Shown one piece after another: positions 24,744 through 33,925 of a DNA stretch of 64,000 nucleotides (its first letter is position 1; each line of letters begins with the position of its first letter). The notes beneath the pieces were generated by a model, which did not search any database, was not told the DNA's origin, and worked only from the letters and a program-made list of their open reading frames with translations. The stretch comes from Streptomyces ochraceiscleroticus (GTDB lineage Bacteria > Actinomycetota > Actinomycetes > Streptomycetales > Streptomycetaceae), in assembly GCF_000720485.1 (NCBI RefSeq), contig NZ_JOAX01000004.1, positions 248,001 through 312,000 on the forward strand, in the 5' to 3' direction. A program made the position numbers and the translations under genes.

Positions 24744-25388
24744 CTATGCCGAGGTCTCAGCGCGCGGGTCGGCTTCGTGGGCAGGGCGGAGGGTCTGGGT
24801 GAGCCGTTCGAGGTGGGCTCGGGTGCCCGCCAGCAGGTCGGTGCGTCCGTCGGAGAGCACCCACTGCAACTGAAGGCCGTCCGAGACAGCGACGCACTCC
24901 CGCGCGACGGCGTCGTAGTCGATGTCCGTGCGGAAGGAGCCGTTGCGAGCGCATGACTGGAACCGTGCACTGAGTTCGCCGACCGTGCGCTCGTAGCGGG
25001 CTGCGAAGAGCTCGTGCGCGGCGCTGGAAGGGTCGGCGGCCTCGGCACTCAGCGTGACGAAGAGCTCGATGAGGCCCGGTTCGTCGACGAACCTCTTGGT
25101 GATCGCGAGCAGGGTTTCGATCAGCGAGTCGCCGTCCGCCTCGGTCGAGGCGTCCATCAGCGCGGTCGCGACGTCGAAGCGGTGCTCGGCGACCGCGAGC
25201 AGCAGATGCTGCTTCGTCGGGAAGTAGTGCAGCAGTCCGGTCGTGGAGATGCCGACGTCCTTCGCGACGCGCGCCATGGAGGTCCGTGCGTATCCGGTCG
25301 TCGAGAACAGCTCTGTGGCGGATTTGATGATGCGTTCGCGCCGCTCGCGCCCCACGGCGTAGCTACCCCGGACTCCCGACTTGCTCAT
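24744..25388 (-). CDS. TetR-family transcriptional regulator
   Basis: A 214-residue TetR protein starting at ATG 25388. The N-terminal helix-turn-helix reads RERIIKSATELFSTTGYARTSMARVAKDVGIST, followed by GLLHYFPTKQHLLLAV. The remaining helices form the ligand domain, of the AcrR/BetI-like kind with GLIELFVTLSAEAADPSSAAH. It is divergent from an alpha-L-rhamnosidase and MFS operon, with a nested inverted repeat at 25419-25469 between them. It is therefore probably the repressor of rhamnoside utilisation, relieved by a rhamnoside or its product. Longer in-frame extensions would read through that operator. Confidence 0.88.
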   Translation of the reverse strand: MSKSGVRGSYAVGRERRERIIKSATELFSTTGYARTSMARVAKDVGISTTGLLHYFPTKQHLLLAVAEHRFDVATALMDASTEADGDSLIETLLAITKRFVDEPGLIELFVTLSAEAADPSSAAHELFAARYERTVGELSARFQSCARNGSFRTDIDYDAVARECVAVSDGLQLQWVLSDGRTDLLAGTRAHLERLTQTLRPAHEADPRAETSA

Positions 25389-25418
25389 GGCTTCAGCGTA
25401 CGAGCAGACGGGGCCGCT

Positions 25419-25469
25419 GAAAACCGAACGCGCTGGCTTTTCCTTGAAAGCCGAGTACCTTCGGTTTTC
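25419..25469. promoter_or_regulatory. nested inverted repeat operator between TetR and rhamnosidase genes
   Basis: The outer arms GAAAACCGAA (25419-25428) and TTCGGTTTTC (25460-25469) are exact reverse complements. Inside them the inner arms GGCTTT (25435-25440) and AAAGCC (25447-25452) form a second dyad. The element fills the divergent promoter region and ends 39 bp before the rhamnosidase start. It is a very good candidate for the TetR operator. Confidence 0.7.
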
Positions 25470-25508
25470 GTTCTCGCCATGCGGCGAGGGAGCCGCGAAG
25501 GAGCACCT

Positions 25509-28238
25509 GTGGTCGCAGCACCTGTCACCGGCCTGACCGTCGAGTACCAGCCGTCCCCGCTGGCTGTGGCGACGCCGCGTCCGCGCCTGTCCTGGATACC
25601 CGGGCGAGCGCAGGCCGCCTACGAGATCGAGGTCCGCACGGGCGACGTCGTCGTCGCACACACCGGCCAGGTACCGAGCCGGGAGAGCCACCTCGTCGAG
25701 GTTCCCGGCCTCGTCCTCGGCTCCGACTCCGATTACGAGTGGCGCGTGCGGGTCTGGGACGAGGACGGCGCGGTGAGCGGCTGGGCCTCCTCCAGCTTCG
25801 GGACCGCACTGCTGAACCCGGATGACTGGACGGCCCGCTGGGTCCTCCCCAAGGCCCGTGGCACCGCGGTCGAGCGGTGGACGCTGCTCGACTGGATCCA
25901 AGGGCGCCGCCCCGAGCGCGACGTGAGCGAGCGCCTGCGTCCGGTCCAGCTGCTCCGGCAGCGTTTCACGCCGGAAGCACCGGTCGCGCGGGCCCGGCTG
26001 TTCATCACCGCACGGGGCGTCTACACCGCGGAGATCAACGGCGCGACCGTCGGCGACCAGGTGCTCGCGCCGGGCTTCGACAGCTACGCCTCCCGCCTGT
26101 CCGTGCAGTGCTACGACGTGACGGACCTGCTCGAAGACGGTGAGAACGTCCTGGGAGTGGCCCTGGCGGACGGCTGGTGGGCCGGACGTATCGGACTCAC
26201 CGGATCAAGCGCCCAGTTCGGGGCCTCCACCGGTGCGACCTGGCAACTGCATGTCGAGACCGAGGACGGACGACGGCGCCGTATCGCCTCGGACGGCGAC
26301 GTGGTGTCGGCCGAGGGGCCGTGGACGCATGCGGACCTGTTCATCGGAGAGCGCTTCGACATGCGTCTCCACGACCCCGCATGGAGCACGCCGGCTTTCG
26401 ACGACACCGCCTGGAACCCGGTCGAAGTCGAGACCGCCGACCCCGCGGTCCTCGTTCCCTTCGCCGGGGAACCGGTGCGCCGTGTCGCCGAACTGCCCGC
26501 GCTCTCCGTCATCGCCGACCCCGACGACGGCTGGATCATCGACTTCGGACAGGTGATCGCGGGACGCGTACGACTGACGCTGCACGCACCGTGCGAGGGC
26601 GATGTCATCACGCTCGAACACACCGAGACCCTGGACGCGGACGGACGGTGGTTCGTCAACATCGAAGGCATCAACAAGGACCAGCTCGACACCTACGTCG
26701 CCGCCGGCCGGCCCACCGAGGTCTGGGAGCCCAGCTTCACCTTCCACGGCTTCCGCTATGTGCGGGTGCGCGGACTCCAACACCCGCCGGAACCGGGCGA
26801 CTTCGTGGCGGTGGTGCTGTCCAGCGATCTTCGGCAGACGGGATCGCTGCACCTCTCCGACCAGCGCCTCGACCGACTGCACCGCAACGTGGTGTGGAGC
26901 CAGCGTACGAACTTCCTCTCTGTCCCGATGGACTGCCCGCAGCGCGAACGCGCCGGCTGGACCGGTGACATCCAGGTCTTCGCCCCGTCGGCGACGAACA
27001 ACGCCCTCGTGGCGCCGTTCCTGACGCGGTGGCTGGAGAACCTCCGCGCGGACCAGGACGCCGACGGACGCGTTCCGATCCTCTCGCCCCGCTCGGCCTA
27101 CGACGATGAACTGGCGTCAACCGGCAGCGGTTTCGGCTCCATCGTGGCCTGCGCGGGATGGAGCGACGCCATCGCGCTGGTGCCCTGGGTGCTCTACGAA
27201 CGGTACGGTGACCGCCGCGTCCTGGCCGACACACTCGACGCCGCGCTGCGGTGGATCGAGTACCAGCGCACGGCGGCCGCCGAACTCCCCGAGCGGCTGC
27301 GCGACGTGTCCCTCACGCCCGAGCGGCAACAGCGTCAAGCCCTCCTGTACAACGCCGGCGAGCACTTCGGCGACTGGCTGACACCGAGCACCCTGGAAGG
27401 ACGCCCGCTCCACGAGGCCATCGGGATCGCTCCGCAGCTGACGGCCGAACTCGTCGCACCGATGTTCCAGGCGTGGACGCTCACGATCACCGCCCGTTCG
27501 GCCGACGCACTCGGCGACACCGGCCTCGCCGAAAGCCTCCGCGACCGGGCCGCACAGGTACGCGCGGCCTTCGCCGCCGAGTACGTCGACGCCGAGGGCC
27601 GCCTGCCGGTCGCCCTGCAGGGCCCCTACGTCCTGGCCCTCGCCTTCGACATGGTGCCGGCCCGGAAGCGTCCTCTCCTCGTCCAGCACCTCGTCGACCT
27701 CATCGCCGAACGCGGCGACCGGCTCGACACCGGGTTCCTCTCCGTTCCCCACCTGCTCGACGTGCTCTGGGACTCCGGCCACGCGGAGCTCGCCCGACGA
27801 CTGCTGTGGCAGGACGAGTGCCCGTCCTGGCTGTACGAGGTCGATCGCGGCGCCACCACCATCTGGGAGTCATGGGACGCGATCGCACCCGACGGCTCGG
27901 TTCGTGCCGTCTCCTTCAATCACTATGCCTTCGGCTGCGTGGACGACGTGCTCTACCGGCGCATAGCCGGAATCCGAGCCACGGCGCCGGGATTCCGGTC
28001 CGTCGTGATCGAACCCGACCTCGCCGGACAGCTGGATCACGCCGACGCCGAGGTCTGGACACCGTACGGCCCGATCCGCGTCGCGTGGACCCTCACCGGC
28101 GACGACGCCGCGATCCACGCCGATGTCCCGCACGGCGTCGACGCCGTCCTCGTCGTCGGCGGGCATTCCACGTCTCTCGCCCCCGGTGCCCACGACCTCC
28201 GCGTCACCATGCCGACGCCGGAGCCTGTTGTGAAGTGA
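25509..28238 (+). CDS. alpha-L-rhamnosidase, GH78 type
   Basis: A cytoplasmic glycosidase of about 909 residues, the usual length for GH78. It opens with a fibronectin-like beta domain (residues 1-100), then the Bac_rhamnosid N and concanavalin-like domains (about 130-400). The (alpha/alpha)6 catalytic domain contains MDCPQRERAGWTGD at 474-487, with acidic residues D475 and E480 in the conserved catalytic patch, and WESWDAIAPDGSV near 790 leads to a C-terminal beta domain. It removes terminal alpha-linked L-rhamnose from plant glycosides. I chose GTG 25509 because GAAGGAG sits 5-6 bases upstream. It is followed after 45 bases by a sugar-type MFS gene, so imported rhamnosides are probably cleaved inside the cell. 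Confidence 0.9.
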   Translation: MVAAPVTGLTVEYQPSPLAVATPRPRLSWIPGRAQAAYEIEVRTGDVVVAHTGQVPSRESHLVEVPGLVLGSDSDYEWRVRVWDEDGAVSGWASSSFGTALLNPDDWTARWVLPKARGTAVERWTLLDWIQGRRPERDVSERLRPVQLLRQRFTPEAPVARARLFITARGVYTAEINGATVGDQVLAPGFDSYASRLSVQCYDVTDLLEDGENVLGVALADGWWAGRIGLTGSSAQFGASTGATWQLHVETEDGRRRRIASDGDVVSAEGPWTHADLFIGERFDMRLHDPAWSTPAFDDTAWNPVEVETADPAVLVPFAGEPVRRVAELPALSVIADPDDGWIIDFGQVIAGRVRLTLHAPCEGDVITLEHTETLDADGRWFVNIEGINKDQLDTYVAAGRPTEVWEPSFTFHGFRYVRVRGLQHPPEPGDFVAVVLSSDLRQTGSLHLSDQRLDRLHRNVVWSQRTNFLSVPMDCPQRERAGWTGDIQVFAPSATNNALVAPFLTRWLENLRADQDADGRVPILSPRSAYDDELASTGSGFGSIVACAGWSDAIALVPWVLYERYGDRRVLADTLDAALRWIEYQRTAAAELPERLRDVSLTPERQQRQALLYNAGEHFGDWLTPSTLEGRPLHEAIGIAPQLTAELVAPMFQAWTLTITARSADALGDTGLAESLRDRAAQVRAAFAAEYVDAEGRLPVALQGPYVLALAFDMVPARKRPLLVQHLVDLIAERGDRLDTGFLSVPHLLDVLWDSGHAELARRLLWQDECPSWLYEVDRGATTIWESWDAIAPDGSVRAVSFNHYAFGCVDDVLYRRIAGIRATAPGFRSVVIEPDLAGQLDHADAEVWTPYGPIRVAWTLTGDDAAIHADVPHGVDAVLVVGGHSTSLAPGAHDLRVTMPTPEPVVK

Positions 28239-28283
28239 CGCCGAACAGCACGGTCGTTCCTCGAATGGACAAAGGAGTTCTCG

Positions 28284-29567
28284 ATGGCCGCCAATGCCGT
28301 TCCCTTCACCCCGGCAGACATACCCACCTCCCCTGCTCAGGATCCGCGCCGCGGACTCATCGCCGTGCTCGCCCTCGTGGCCGGCTCCCTCAACGGAGTC
28401 CTCCTCGCCGCCGCGGTCCTCACCCTGTCCATCGCCGCCGGCGAGATCGACAGCGGCCGGGCCACAACGGTGCTCTCCGTGGCCGTCACGGCCGGAGGAG
28501 TGGCTCAGCTCCTCGGCTATCCCCTCATCGGCAGGCTCAGCGACCGCACCCTGTCACGCCTCGGCCGCCGCCGCCCGTACCTGCTCGCCGGGGCCGTCAT
28601 CATGACTGCCGGAGGTCTTCTGGAGGTCATCGCTCGTTCGACGCCGGCCCTCGCCCTGGCCTATGTCACTCTTTCCGTCGGGGCCATCTGCGGACTCGTC
28701 GCCTGCAACGCGATCGTTCCCGACCAGGTTCCGGCCGAACAGCGCGGCCCCGCCTCGGCGGCGATCGGCCTGGGGGCGCCCGTCGGTGCGGTCCTCGGGA
28801 CCTTCCTGGCCCAGTTGGGACAGCCGGATCTCGGCCTGATGGTTCTCTTCCCCACCGGCGTGGGCGTCATCGCCTCACTCTTCCTCGCAGCCTTCATGAG
28901 AGACCGGCGTCTCGATCGCACCGAACGCCCGCCCATCACCCTCCGGGCCACGCTGGCGACGTTCTGGGTCAATCCGCTGCGCCATCCGTCGTTCGGGCTC
29001 GCCTGGTTCAGCCGGTTCTGCATCTTCTTCGGCGTCGCCTCCGTCAATTCGTACCAGGCCTTCTACCTCATCAAGGTTCTGAACGCCGATCCGGCGACCG
29101 TCGGTACGACCGTGCTCCAAGCCACCTTGGTGGGAACGGGTATGGCCCTTGTCTTCTCACCACTCGCGGCAAAGATCTCCGACAAGGTCGGCCGGCGCAA
29201 GCCGTTCGTCATCGTCTCCGCCATACTGCTCGCCATCGGGCTCGGTCTCACCGCGTTGGCAACCGATTTCACCGGATTCCTCGCGGCCGTCGCCATCATG
29301 GGGATAGGCCAAAGCGTCTATTTCGCGGTGGACTTCGCACTCATCACCGAGGTCCTGCCGGACCGGAAAGACACCGCCAAAGACCTCGGCATCATGAACC
29401 TCGCCATGTCGCTGCCGTCTTCGCTCGTGCCCGCCATCGCACCGACGCTGCTCGCCATCGGAATCTCCGCCACCAACCCACAGAACTTCACCGCGCTCTT
29501 CGGCACGGGAGCCGTCGCCGTCTTCATCGGGGCTCTGGCGATCATCCCCATCCGCCGCGTCAGGTAG
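28284..29567 (+). CDS. MFS transporter, probably for rhamnosides or rhamnose
   Basis: A 427-residue permease with twelve hydrophobic segments. The loop motif GRLSDRTLSRLGRRRPY between helices 2 and 3, and its repeat KISDKVGRRKPF in the second half, resemble the glycoside-pentoside-hexuronide and sucrose-type MFS groups. ATG 28284 has AAAGGAG nearby. It follows the alpha-L-rhamnosidase gene on the same strand and is presumably co-transcribed under the TetR regulator, which suggests uptake of rhamnose-containing glycosides. A drug exporter is less likely because of the enzyme partner. Confidence 0.83.
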   Translation: MAANAVPFTPADIPTSPAQDPRRGLIAVLALVAGSLNGVLLAAAVLTLSIAAGEIDSGRATTVLSVAVTAGGVAQLLGYPLIGRLSDRTLSRLGRRRPYLLAGAVIMTAGGLLEVIARSTPALALAYVTLSVGAICGLVACNAIVPDQVPAEQRGPASAAIGLGAPVGAVLGTFLAQLGQPDLGLMVLFPTGVGVIASLFLAAFMRDRRLDRTERPPITLRATLATFWVNPLRHPSFGLAWFSRFCIFFGVASVNSYQAFYLIKVLNADPATVGTTVLQATLVGTGMALVFSPLAAKISDKVGRRKPFVIVSAILLAIGLGLTALATDFTGFLAAVAIMGIGQSVYFAVDFALITEVLPDRKDTAKDLGIMNLAMSLPSSLVPAIAPTLLAIGISATNPQNFTALFGTGAVAVFIGALAIIPIRRVR

Positions 29568-29658
29568 CCGTGCACCCCGGCGCCCCACCGTATCCGGAGA
29601 GAAATGAGCCGCACCGGCACAACCGCGGTCGCCAAGGGTACGGCCCACGGGCACGGCA

Positions 29659-29672
29659 CGGGCACGTGCCCG
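29659..29672. terminator. GC-rich palindrome between convergent genes
   Basis: CGGGCAC-GTGCCCG is a perfect 14-bp palindrome within a GC-rich stretch between the convergent MFS and GH3 genes. With the second dyad at 29707 it probably forms the terminator region. Confidence 0.4.
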
Positions 29673-29706
29673 GCCACCGGTTGGGCCGGCAGCCGGGCAC
29701 GGGGAA

Positions 29707-29721
29707 AGGCCGTTACGGCCT
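29707..29721. terminator. second short hairpin between convergent genes
   Basis: AGGCCGT-T-ACGGCCT is a perfect 7-bp dyad 56 bp before the GH3 stop codon. It is a plausible end for the sugar operon transcript on the reverse strand. Confidence 0.45.
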
Positions 29722-29776
29722 CTGGTGCGGCCTCAGTGGTTTCTTTACGGCACCCGGCGTGGGGTCGAAGGGATAT

Positions 29777-32188
29777 TTACCGCTCCTGACGGTGCGTCAC
29801 CTGAAAGTCCGCGTGCAGTCGGCGCCGGTGGTCCACCGTGCGGACCGGGCCGGTGAGTTCCAGTCGGGCCGTCAGCCGGGCATCCGTGCTGGACGCGCTG
29901 AATCGCAGTTCCAGCTCGCCCGGTTCGACGATGCGGTGGCCGTCGCGGCCGGTGAAGGACGCGAGGTCGGCGGGGACGGTGGCTCGCACCTCCGCCGCCT
30001 CGCCGGGCGCCAGGCCGACGCGTACGTAACCGATGAGGCGCTGCACGGGCTGGACGACGGAGGCGACGGGATCGTGCAGATACAGCTGGACGACTTCGGT
30101 GCCACGGCGTGCCCCGGTGTTGCGTACGGTGCAGGCCAGCTCGAACTCTCCGTCGGTACCGGCCTCTTCGTTCTCCACGACGAGGTGTGACCAGTCGAAG
30201 GTGGTGTACGTCAGTCCGTGGCCGAAGCCGAAGGCGGGGGCCGGGTCGATGTTCGAGACCTCGGTGGCGTGGCCCAGGCGGGCCGCGAGGTACGTGGACG
30301 GCTGGGCGCCCGGGAGGCGCGGCACGCTGACGGGAAGCCGGCCCGTGGGGGCGACACGTCCGCTGAGGACGGAGGCGAGGGCCGTCGTCCCCTCCTCGCC
30401 GGGGAAGAACGTCTGGACGATGGCGGCGGCTTCGTCCGCGGCACGGCCCAGGGCGTAGGGACGGCCGGCGAGCAGGGTGACGACCAACGGCGTGCCGGTG
30501 TCCAGCAGTGTGTCGAGCAGCTGCTCCTGCACCCCGGGCAGGGCCAGTGACTCGGCGTCGCAGCCCTCACCACTGGTCCCGCGGCCGAAGAGCCCGGCCC
30601 GGTCACCGAGTACGGCGATCACCAGGCCGGCGCCGCGTGCCAGCTCGGCGGCCTCGGCGAAGCCGTCGGTGCCGGTGCCGTCGACAGTGGTACCCGGAGC
30701 GGTGACGATCTCGCTGTCCGGGAACTCGGCGGCCAGTGCCTCGCGCAGGGTCGGCAGTTCGATGCCCGCGGGCGCCTCCGGGTGCTGGCTGCCCACGTGT
30801 ACGGGGAAGGAGTAGCAGCCGAGGACGGCCGTCGGTGTGTCGGCGTTGGGTCCGATCAGCGCGATGCGCGCCGGGGCGCGGCCTGCCGCGAGGGGCAGTG
30901 TGCCGTCGTTGCGGAGCAGGACGACGGCCTGTTCCGCGACGCGGCGGGCCAGGGCGCGGTTGTCCGCCGTATCGAGGTCGACGGTGCCGCGCAGGTCCGC
31001 CGTGTCCGCGTCCGTGTGCGCGTCCGTTCCGGCGAGGGCTGCCGGTGTCGGGTCCCAGTCGGCGTCGAGCAGCCCCAGCTGGGCCTTCTGTATCAGGACC
31101 CGGCGAACGGCGCGGTCCACGGCCGCTTCGGGAACCAGCCCCCGGGCGAGCGCGTCGCGCAGCGGCGCACCGAACGCCTTCACCGTGGGAAACTCCACGT
31201 CGACGCCCGCGGTGAGGGCGACGGCCGCGGCCTCGCCGAGGCTTCCGGCGACACCGTGCAGGGTTTGCAGGAAGGGGATCCCGAAGTAGTCGGCGACCAC
31301 CGTTCCCTCGAAGCCCCAGGTGTCGCGGAGCAGTCCGGTCAGCAGTCGTTCGTCGGCCGCCGAGGGGATGCCGTCGGTGTCGGTGTACGCGTGCATCACC
31401 GACCGGACGCCGCCCTCGCGTACGGCCATCTCGAAGGGAGGCAGGATGACGTCCGCGCGCTCGCGGGGGCCCATGCCGACGGGGGCCAGGTTGCGTCCCG
31501 CGCGGGAGGCGGAGTATCCGGCGAAGTGTTTGAGGGTGGCGACGACGCCGGCGGATTCCAGGCCGCGTACGTAGGCCGTGCCGATGGTGCCGACGAGGTA
31601 GGGGTCCTCGCCGATGGATTCCTCGACCCGGCCCCAGCGGGCGTCGCGTACGACGTCGAGGACCGGGGCGAGGCCCTGGTGGACGCCGACCGCGCGCAGG
31701 TCGCGGCCGATCGCCGCGGCCATGTCCTGGATCAGCTCGGGGTGGAAGGTGGCACCCCAGGAGAGGGGCACGGGGTAGGCGGTCGCGCCCCAGGCGGCGA
31801 AACCCGCGAGGCACTCCTCATGCGCCAGCGCCGGTATCCCGAAACGGTTCGCGCCGGCGATCCTGCGCTGGGTGCGCAGCAGTGACAGCGCGCCGAGGGC
31901 GGGATCGACGGGCGTCGTCCCGAAGGGGCGGGTCAACTGGCCGAGGCCGTGGGGCAGCAGGTCGTCGAGGGGTACTGGCTCCTCCATGTCGTGCTGATGC
32001 GGGGCGACTTCGGCGCCCTCGTCGGAGGCCCCGACCCACACTCCGAAGAGCTGGGCGGTCTTCTCCTGGAGGGTCATCCCGGCGAGCAGGGCGTCGGCCC
32101 GCTCCCCCGGGTCGCGGGCCGGGTCCCGCCACAGCGGGAGGCGGCCTTCTTCGGGCTGTTCGGTCTGTACGGACACGTGGCCGGTCAC
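29777..32188 (-). CDS. beta-glucosidase, GH3 family
   Basis: A cytoplasmic enzyme of about 803 residues. The (beta/alpha)8 domain (residues about 35-330) includes SIGEDPYLVG, KHFAGYSASRAGRN and the nucleophile Asp in GTVVADYFGI (D300). The second domain follows, with LIGPNADTPTAVLG, then a C-terminal fibronectin-III-like domain, as in complete GH3 enzymes. It has no signal peptide, so it hydrolyses imported beta-linked oligosaccharides or plant glucosides. GTG 32188 overlaps the stop of the second permease gene (GTGA), but GGAGG is only three bases away, so GTG 32176 is an alternative. It is the last gene of the LacI-controlled ABC sugar operon. Confidence 0.9.
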   Translation of the reverse strand: MTGHVSVQTEQPEEGRLPLWRDPARDPGERADALLAGMTLQEKTAQLFGVWVGASDEGAEVAPHQHDMEEPVPLDDLLPHGLGQLTRPFGTTPVDPALGALSLLRTQRRIAGANRFGIPALAHEECLAGFAAWGATAYPVPLSWGATFHPELIQDMAAAIGRDLRAVGVHQGLAPVLDVVRDARWGRVEESIGEDPYLVGTIGTAYVRGLESAGVVATLKHFAGYSASRAGRNLAPVGMGPRERADVILPPFEMAVREGGVRSVMHAYTDTDGIPSAADERLLTGLLRDTWGFEGTVVADYFGIPFLQTLHGVAGSLGEAAAVALTAGVDVEFPTVKAFGAPLRDALARGLVPEAAVDRAVRRVLIQKAQLGLLDADWDPTPAALAGTDAHTDADTADLRGTVDLDTADNRALARRVAEQAVVLLRNDGTLPLAAGRAPARIALIGPNADTPTAVLGCYSFPVHVGSQHPEAPAGIELPTLREALAAEFPDSEIVTAPGTTVDGTGTDGFAEAAELARGAGLVIAVLGDRAGLFGRGTSGEGCDAESLALPGVQEQLLDTLLDTGTPLVVTLLAGRPYALGRAADEAAAIVQTFFPGEEGTTALASVLSGRVAPTGRLPVSVPRLPGAQPSTYLAARLGHATEVSNIDPAPAFGFGHGLTYTTFDWSHLVVENEEAGTDGEFELACTVRNTGARRGTEVVQLYLHDPVASVVQPVQRLIGYVRVGLAPGEAAEVRATVPADLASFTGRDGHRIVEPGELELRFSASSTDARLTARLELTGPVRTVDHRRRLHADFQVTHRQER

Positions 32189-33006
32189 TTTCCTCCGACG
32201 CCCATCAGGCCCTGGACCAGGGCGCGGCGGGCGAACAGATAAACGAGCAGGATGGGGAGCATGGACAGGACGACCGCGGCGAGCATGCCCGGGATGTCGA
32301 CCCCGTGTTCGGTCTGGAAGTCGTAGAGGCCCATGGTGATGACCTTGGTGCCGGCGGACTGCGTGAGCACCAGGGGGAAGAGGAAACCGTTCCATGCCTG
32401 CAGGGCGGAGAAGACGACGATCGTCGAGAGGCCGCTGCGGGAGAGCGGCAAGACCAGCTGGAAGAAGACCCGCCGGGGTGAGGCGCCGTCCACCGTCATC
32501 GCCTCGTACAGCTCCGGCGTGATGTCACGCATCACCCCGCTGAGGATCAGGGCGCACACCGGCATGGCGAAGGCCGCGGTCGGCAGGACGACACCGATGA
32601 GGTTGTCGTAGAGGCCGGCCTCGCTCATGACGAAGAACATGGGGACGATGACGGCCTGAGAGGGAATGGCGAGACCGAGCAGGAAGAGCCGGAAGACCGT
32701 GTTCGTCAGCCGGCTGCGGCTCCGCACGATGGCGTACGACAGCGGCGGCACGAGGAGCACGACGATGCCCACCACACACACGGTGACGATGGCCGTGTTG
32801 AGGAAGTACTGCCCGAACCCGCTGTTGAAGTCCTTGATGTAGTTGTCGAAGGTGAGGTTCTCCGGGAAGGACAGTGGCCCGTTCGCCGCGTAGTCGGCCC
32901 GCGACTGGAGCGTGGCGACGAGCATCACGTACAGCGGCAGCCCGACCAGGAAGAGCCAGATCAGGGAACCGAAGCCGGCGAGGTAGTTGGGGCGGCGCTT
33001 GCTCAC
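32185..33006 (-). CDS. CUT1 sugar ABC permease, second subunit (MalG-like)
   Basis: A 273-residue membrane protein with six membrane segments and the CUT1 EAA loop YEAMTVDGASPRRVFFQLVLPLSRSG. GTG 33006 overlaps the stop of the partner permease by four bases, and its own stop overlaps the GH3 gene. It forms the heterodimeric pore with the MalF-like subunit. No ATPase gene is in the operon, as is usual in Streptomyces, where the shared MsiK ATPase energises many CUT1 importers. Confidence 0.9.
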   Translation of the reverse strand: MSKRRPNYLAGFGSLIWLFLVGLPLYVMLVATLQSRADYAANGPLSFPENLTFDNYIKDFNSGFGQYFLNTAIVTVCVVGIVVLLVPPLSYAIVRSRSRLTNTVFRLFLLGLAIPSQAVIVPMFFVMSEAGLYDNLIGVVLPTAAFAMPVCALILSGVMRDITPELYEAMTVDGASPRRVFFQLVLPLSRSGLSTIVVFSALQAWNGFLFPLVLTQSAGTKVITMGLYDFQTEHGVDIPGMLAAVVLSMLPILLVYLFARRALVQGLMGVGGK

Positions 33007-33893
33007 AGGCCCTCCATCGTGCTGCGCATCCTGTCGTAGCCCGAGAGCCGCACCACGATCAGCGAGATGACCGTGGCGACCAGGACGAGCAGCACGCCGA
33101 TCGCCGAGGCCGTCCCGTAGTCGAAGTTCTTGAATGCCTTTTGGTACATGTAGTAGGCGCTGATCGTGGTGTCCGTTCCCGGGCCGCCCTGCGTGAGGAT
33201 GAGGACGGTGTCGAAGGTCGTCAGGCCGCCCACCACCATCAGGATCATGGACGTGATGATGCTGTTGCGCAGCTGCGGCAGGGTGATGTGGAAGAACTGC
33301 CGGACCTTGCCCGCGCCGTCGATCTGTGCCGCCTGGTAGAGGACCTGGGGCACCGCGCGCGCCGCTCCCTGGTGGATGAGCGTGTGCAGTGGTGTGAACT
33401 GCCAGGCGCTCACGAAGGCGAGGACACCGATGGCGCTGCTCTGCGTACCGAAGAGGTTGCCGTCGCCGACGAGCCACTCGGCGTGCGCCGGCACACCGAA
33501 GTTGGGGTCGAGGACGGCCCGCCACAGTACGGACACGGCGGCCGCCGACAGCAGCAGCGGGACGAAGTAGATCGCCGAGAGGACGGCGCGGTTGCGCTGG
33601 TGGCCGGCGGCCCAGACGCCGAGCAGGATGCTCAGCGGGCTCTGCACGACGACGCCGAGCACGGTGAGCAGGACGCTCAGCCAGAGGCTCTTGAGCATGA
33701 CGGGGTCGTCGAACAGCCGCTGCCAGTTGCCCAGTCCGGAGAACCGCGGGCTGCTCAGTCCGTTCCACTCGGCGAAGGAGAGCACGACGACCAGGACGAG
33801 CGGCAGGAGCGCGAAGAGACCGAAGAAGACGGCGGCGGGTGCCGCCCAGACGAAACCCGGGCGGCTGACGCCGGTGCCGGAACGAGTGGTCAT
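33003..33893 (-). CDS. CUT1 sugar ABC permease, first subunit (MalF-like)
   Basis: A 296-residue permease with six membrane segments after a short cytoplasmic N-terminus. The EAA loop region reads YQAAQIDGAGKVRQFFHITLPQLR, and ILTQGGPGTDTTISAYYMYQ near the end is typical of MalF/LacF-like subunits. The start at ATG 33893 is 32 bases after the binding-protein stop. It has a weak Shine-Dalgarno sequence, so coupling to upstream translation is likely. It imports the oligosaccharide or glycoside captured by the upstream lipoprotein. Confidence 0.9.
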   Translation of the reverse strand: MTTRSGTGVSRPGFVWAAPAAVFFGLFALLPLVLVVVLSFAEWNGLSSPRFSGLGNWQRLFDDPVMLKSLWLSVLLTVLGVVVQSPLSILLGVWAAGHQRNRAVLSAIYFVPLLLSAAAVSVLWRAVLDPNFGVPAHAEWLVGDGNLFGTQSSAIGVLAFVSAWQFTPLHTLIHQGAARAVPQVLYQAAQIDGAGKVRQFFHITLPQLRNSIITSMILMVVGGLTTFDTVLILTQGGPGTDTTISAYYMYQKAFKNFDYGTASAIGVLLVLVATVISLIVVRLSGYDRMRSTMEGL

Positions 33894-33925
33894 GAGAGGG
33901 GATCCAAGTCGGGAGGCCGGCGCGG

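Noticed and set aside
29604..29789. 61-codon frame with a reasonable GGAGAGAA before ATG
   Set aside because: It is Gly/Thr/Ala/Arg-rich, contains the GC palindromes of the terminator region and has no family resemblance; I consider it chance.
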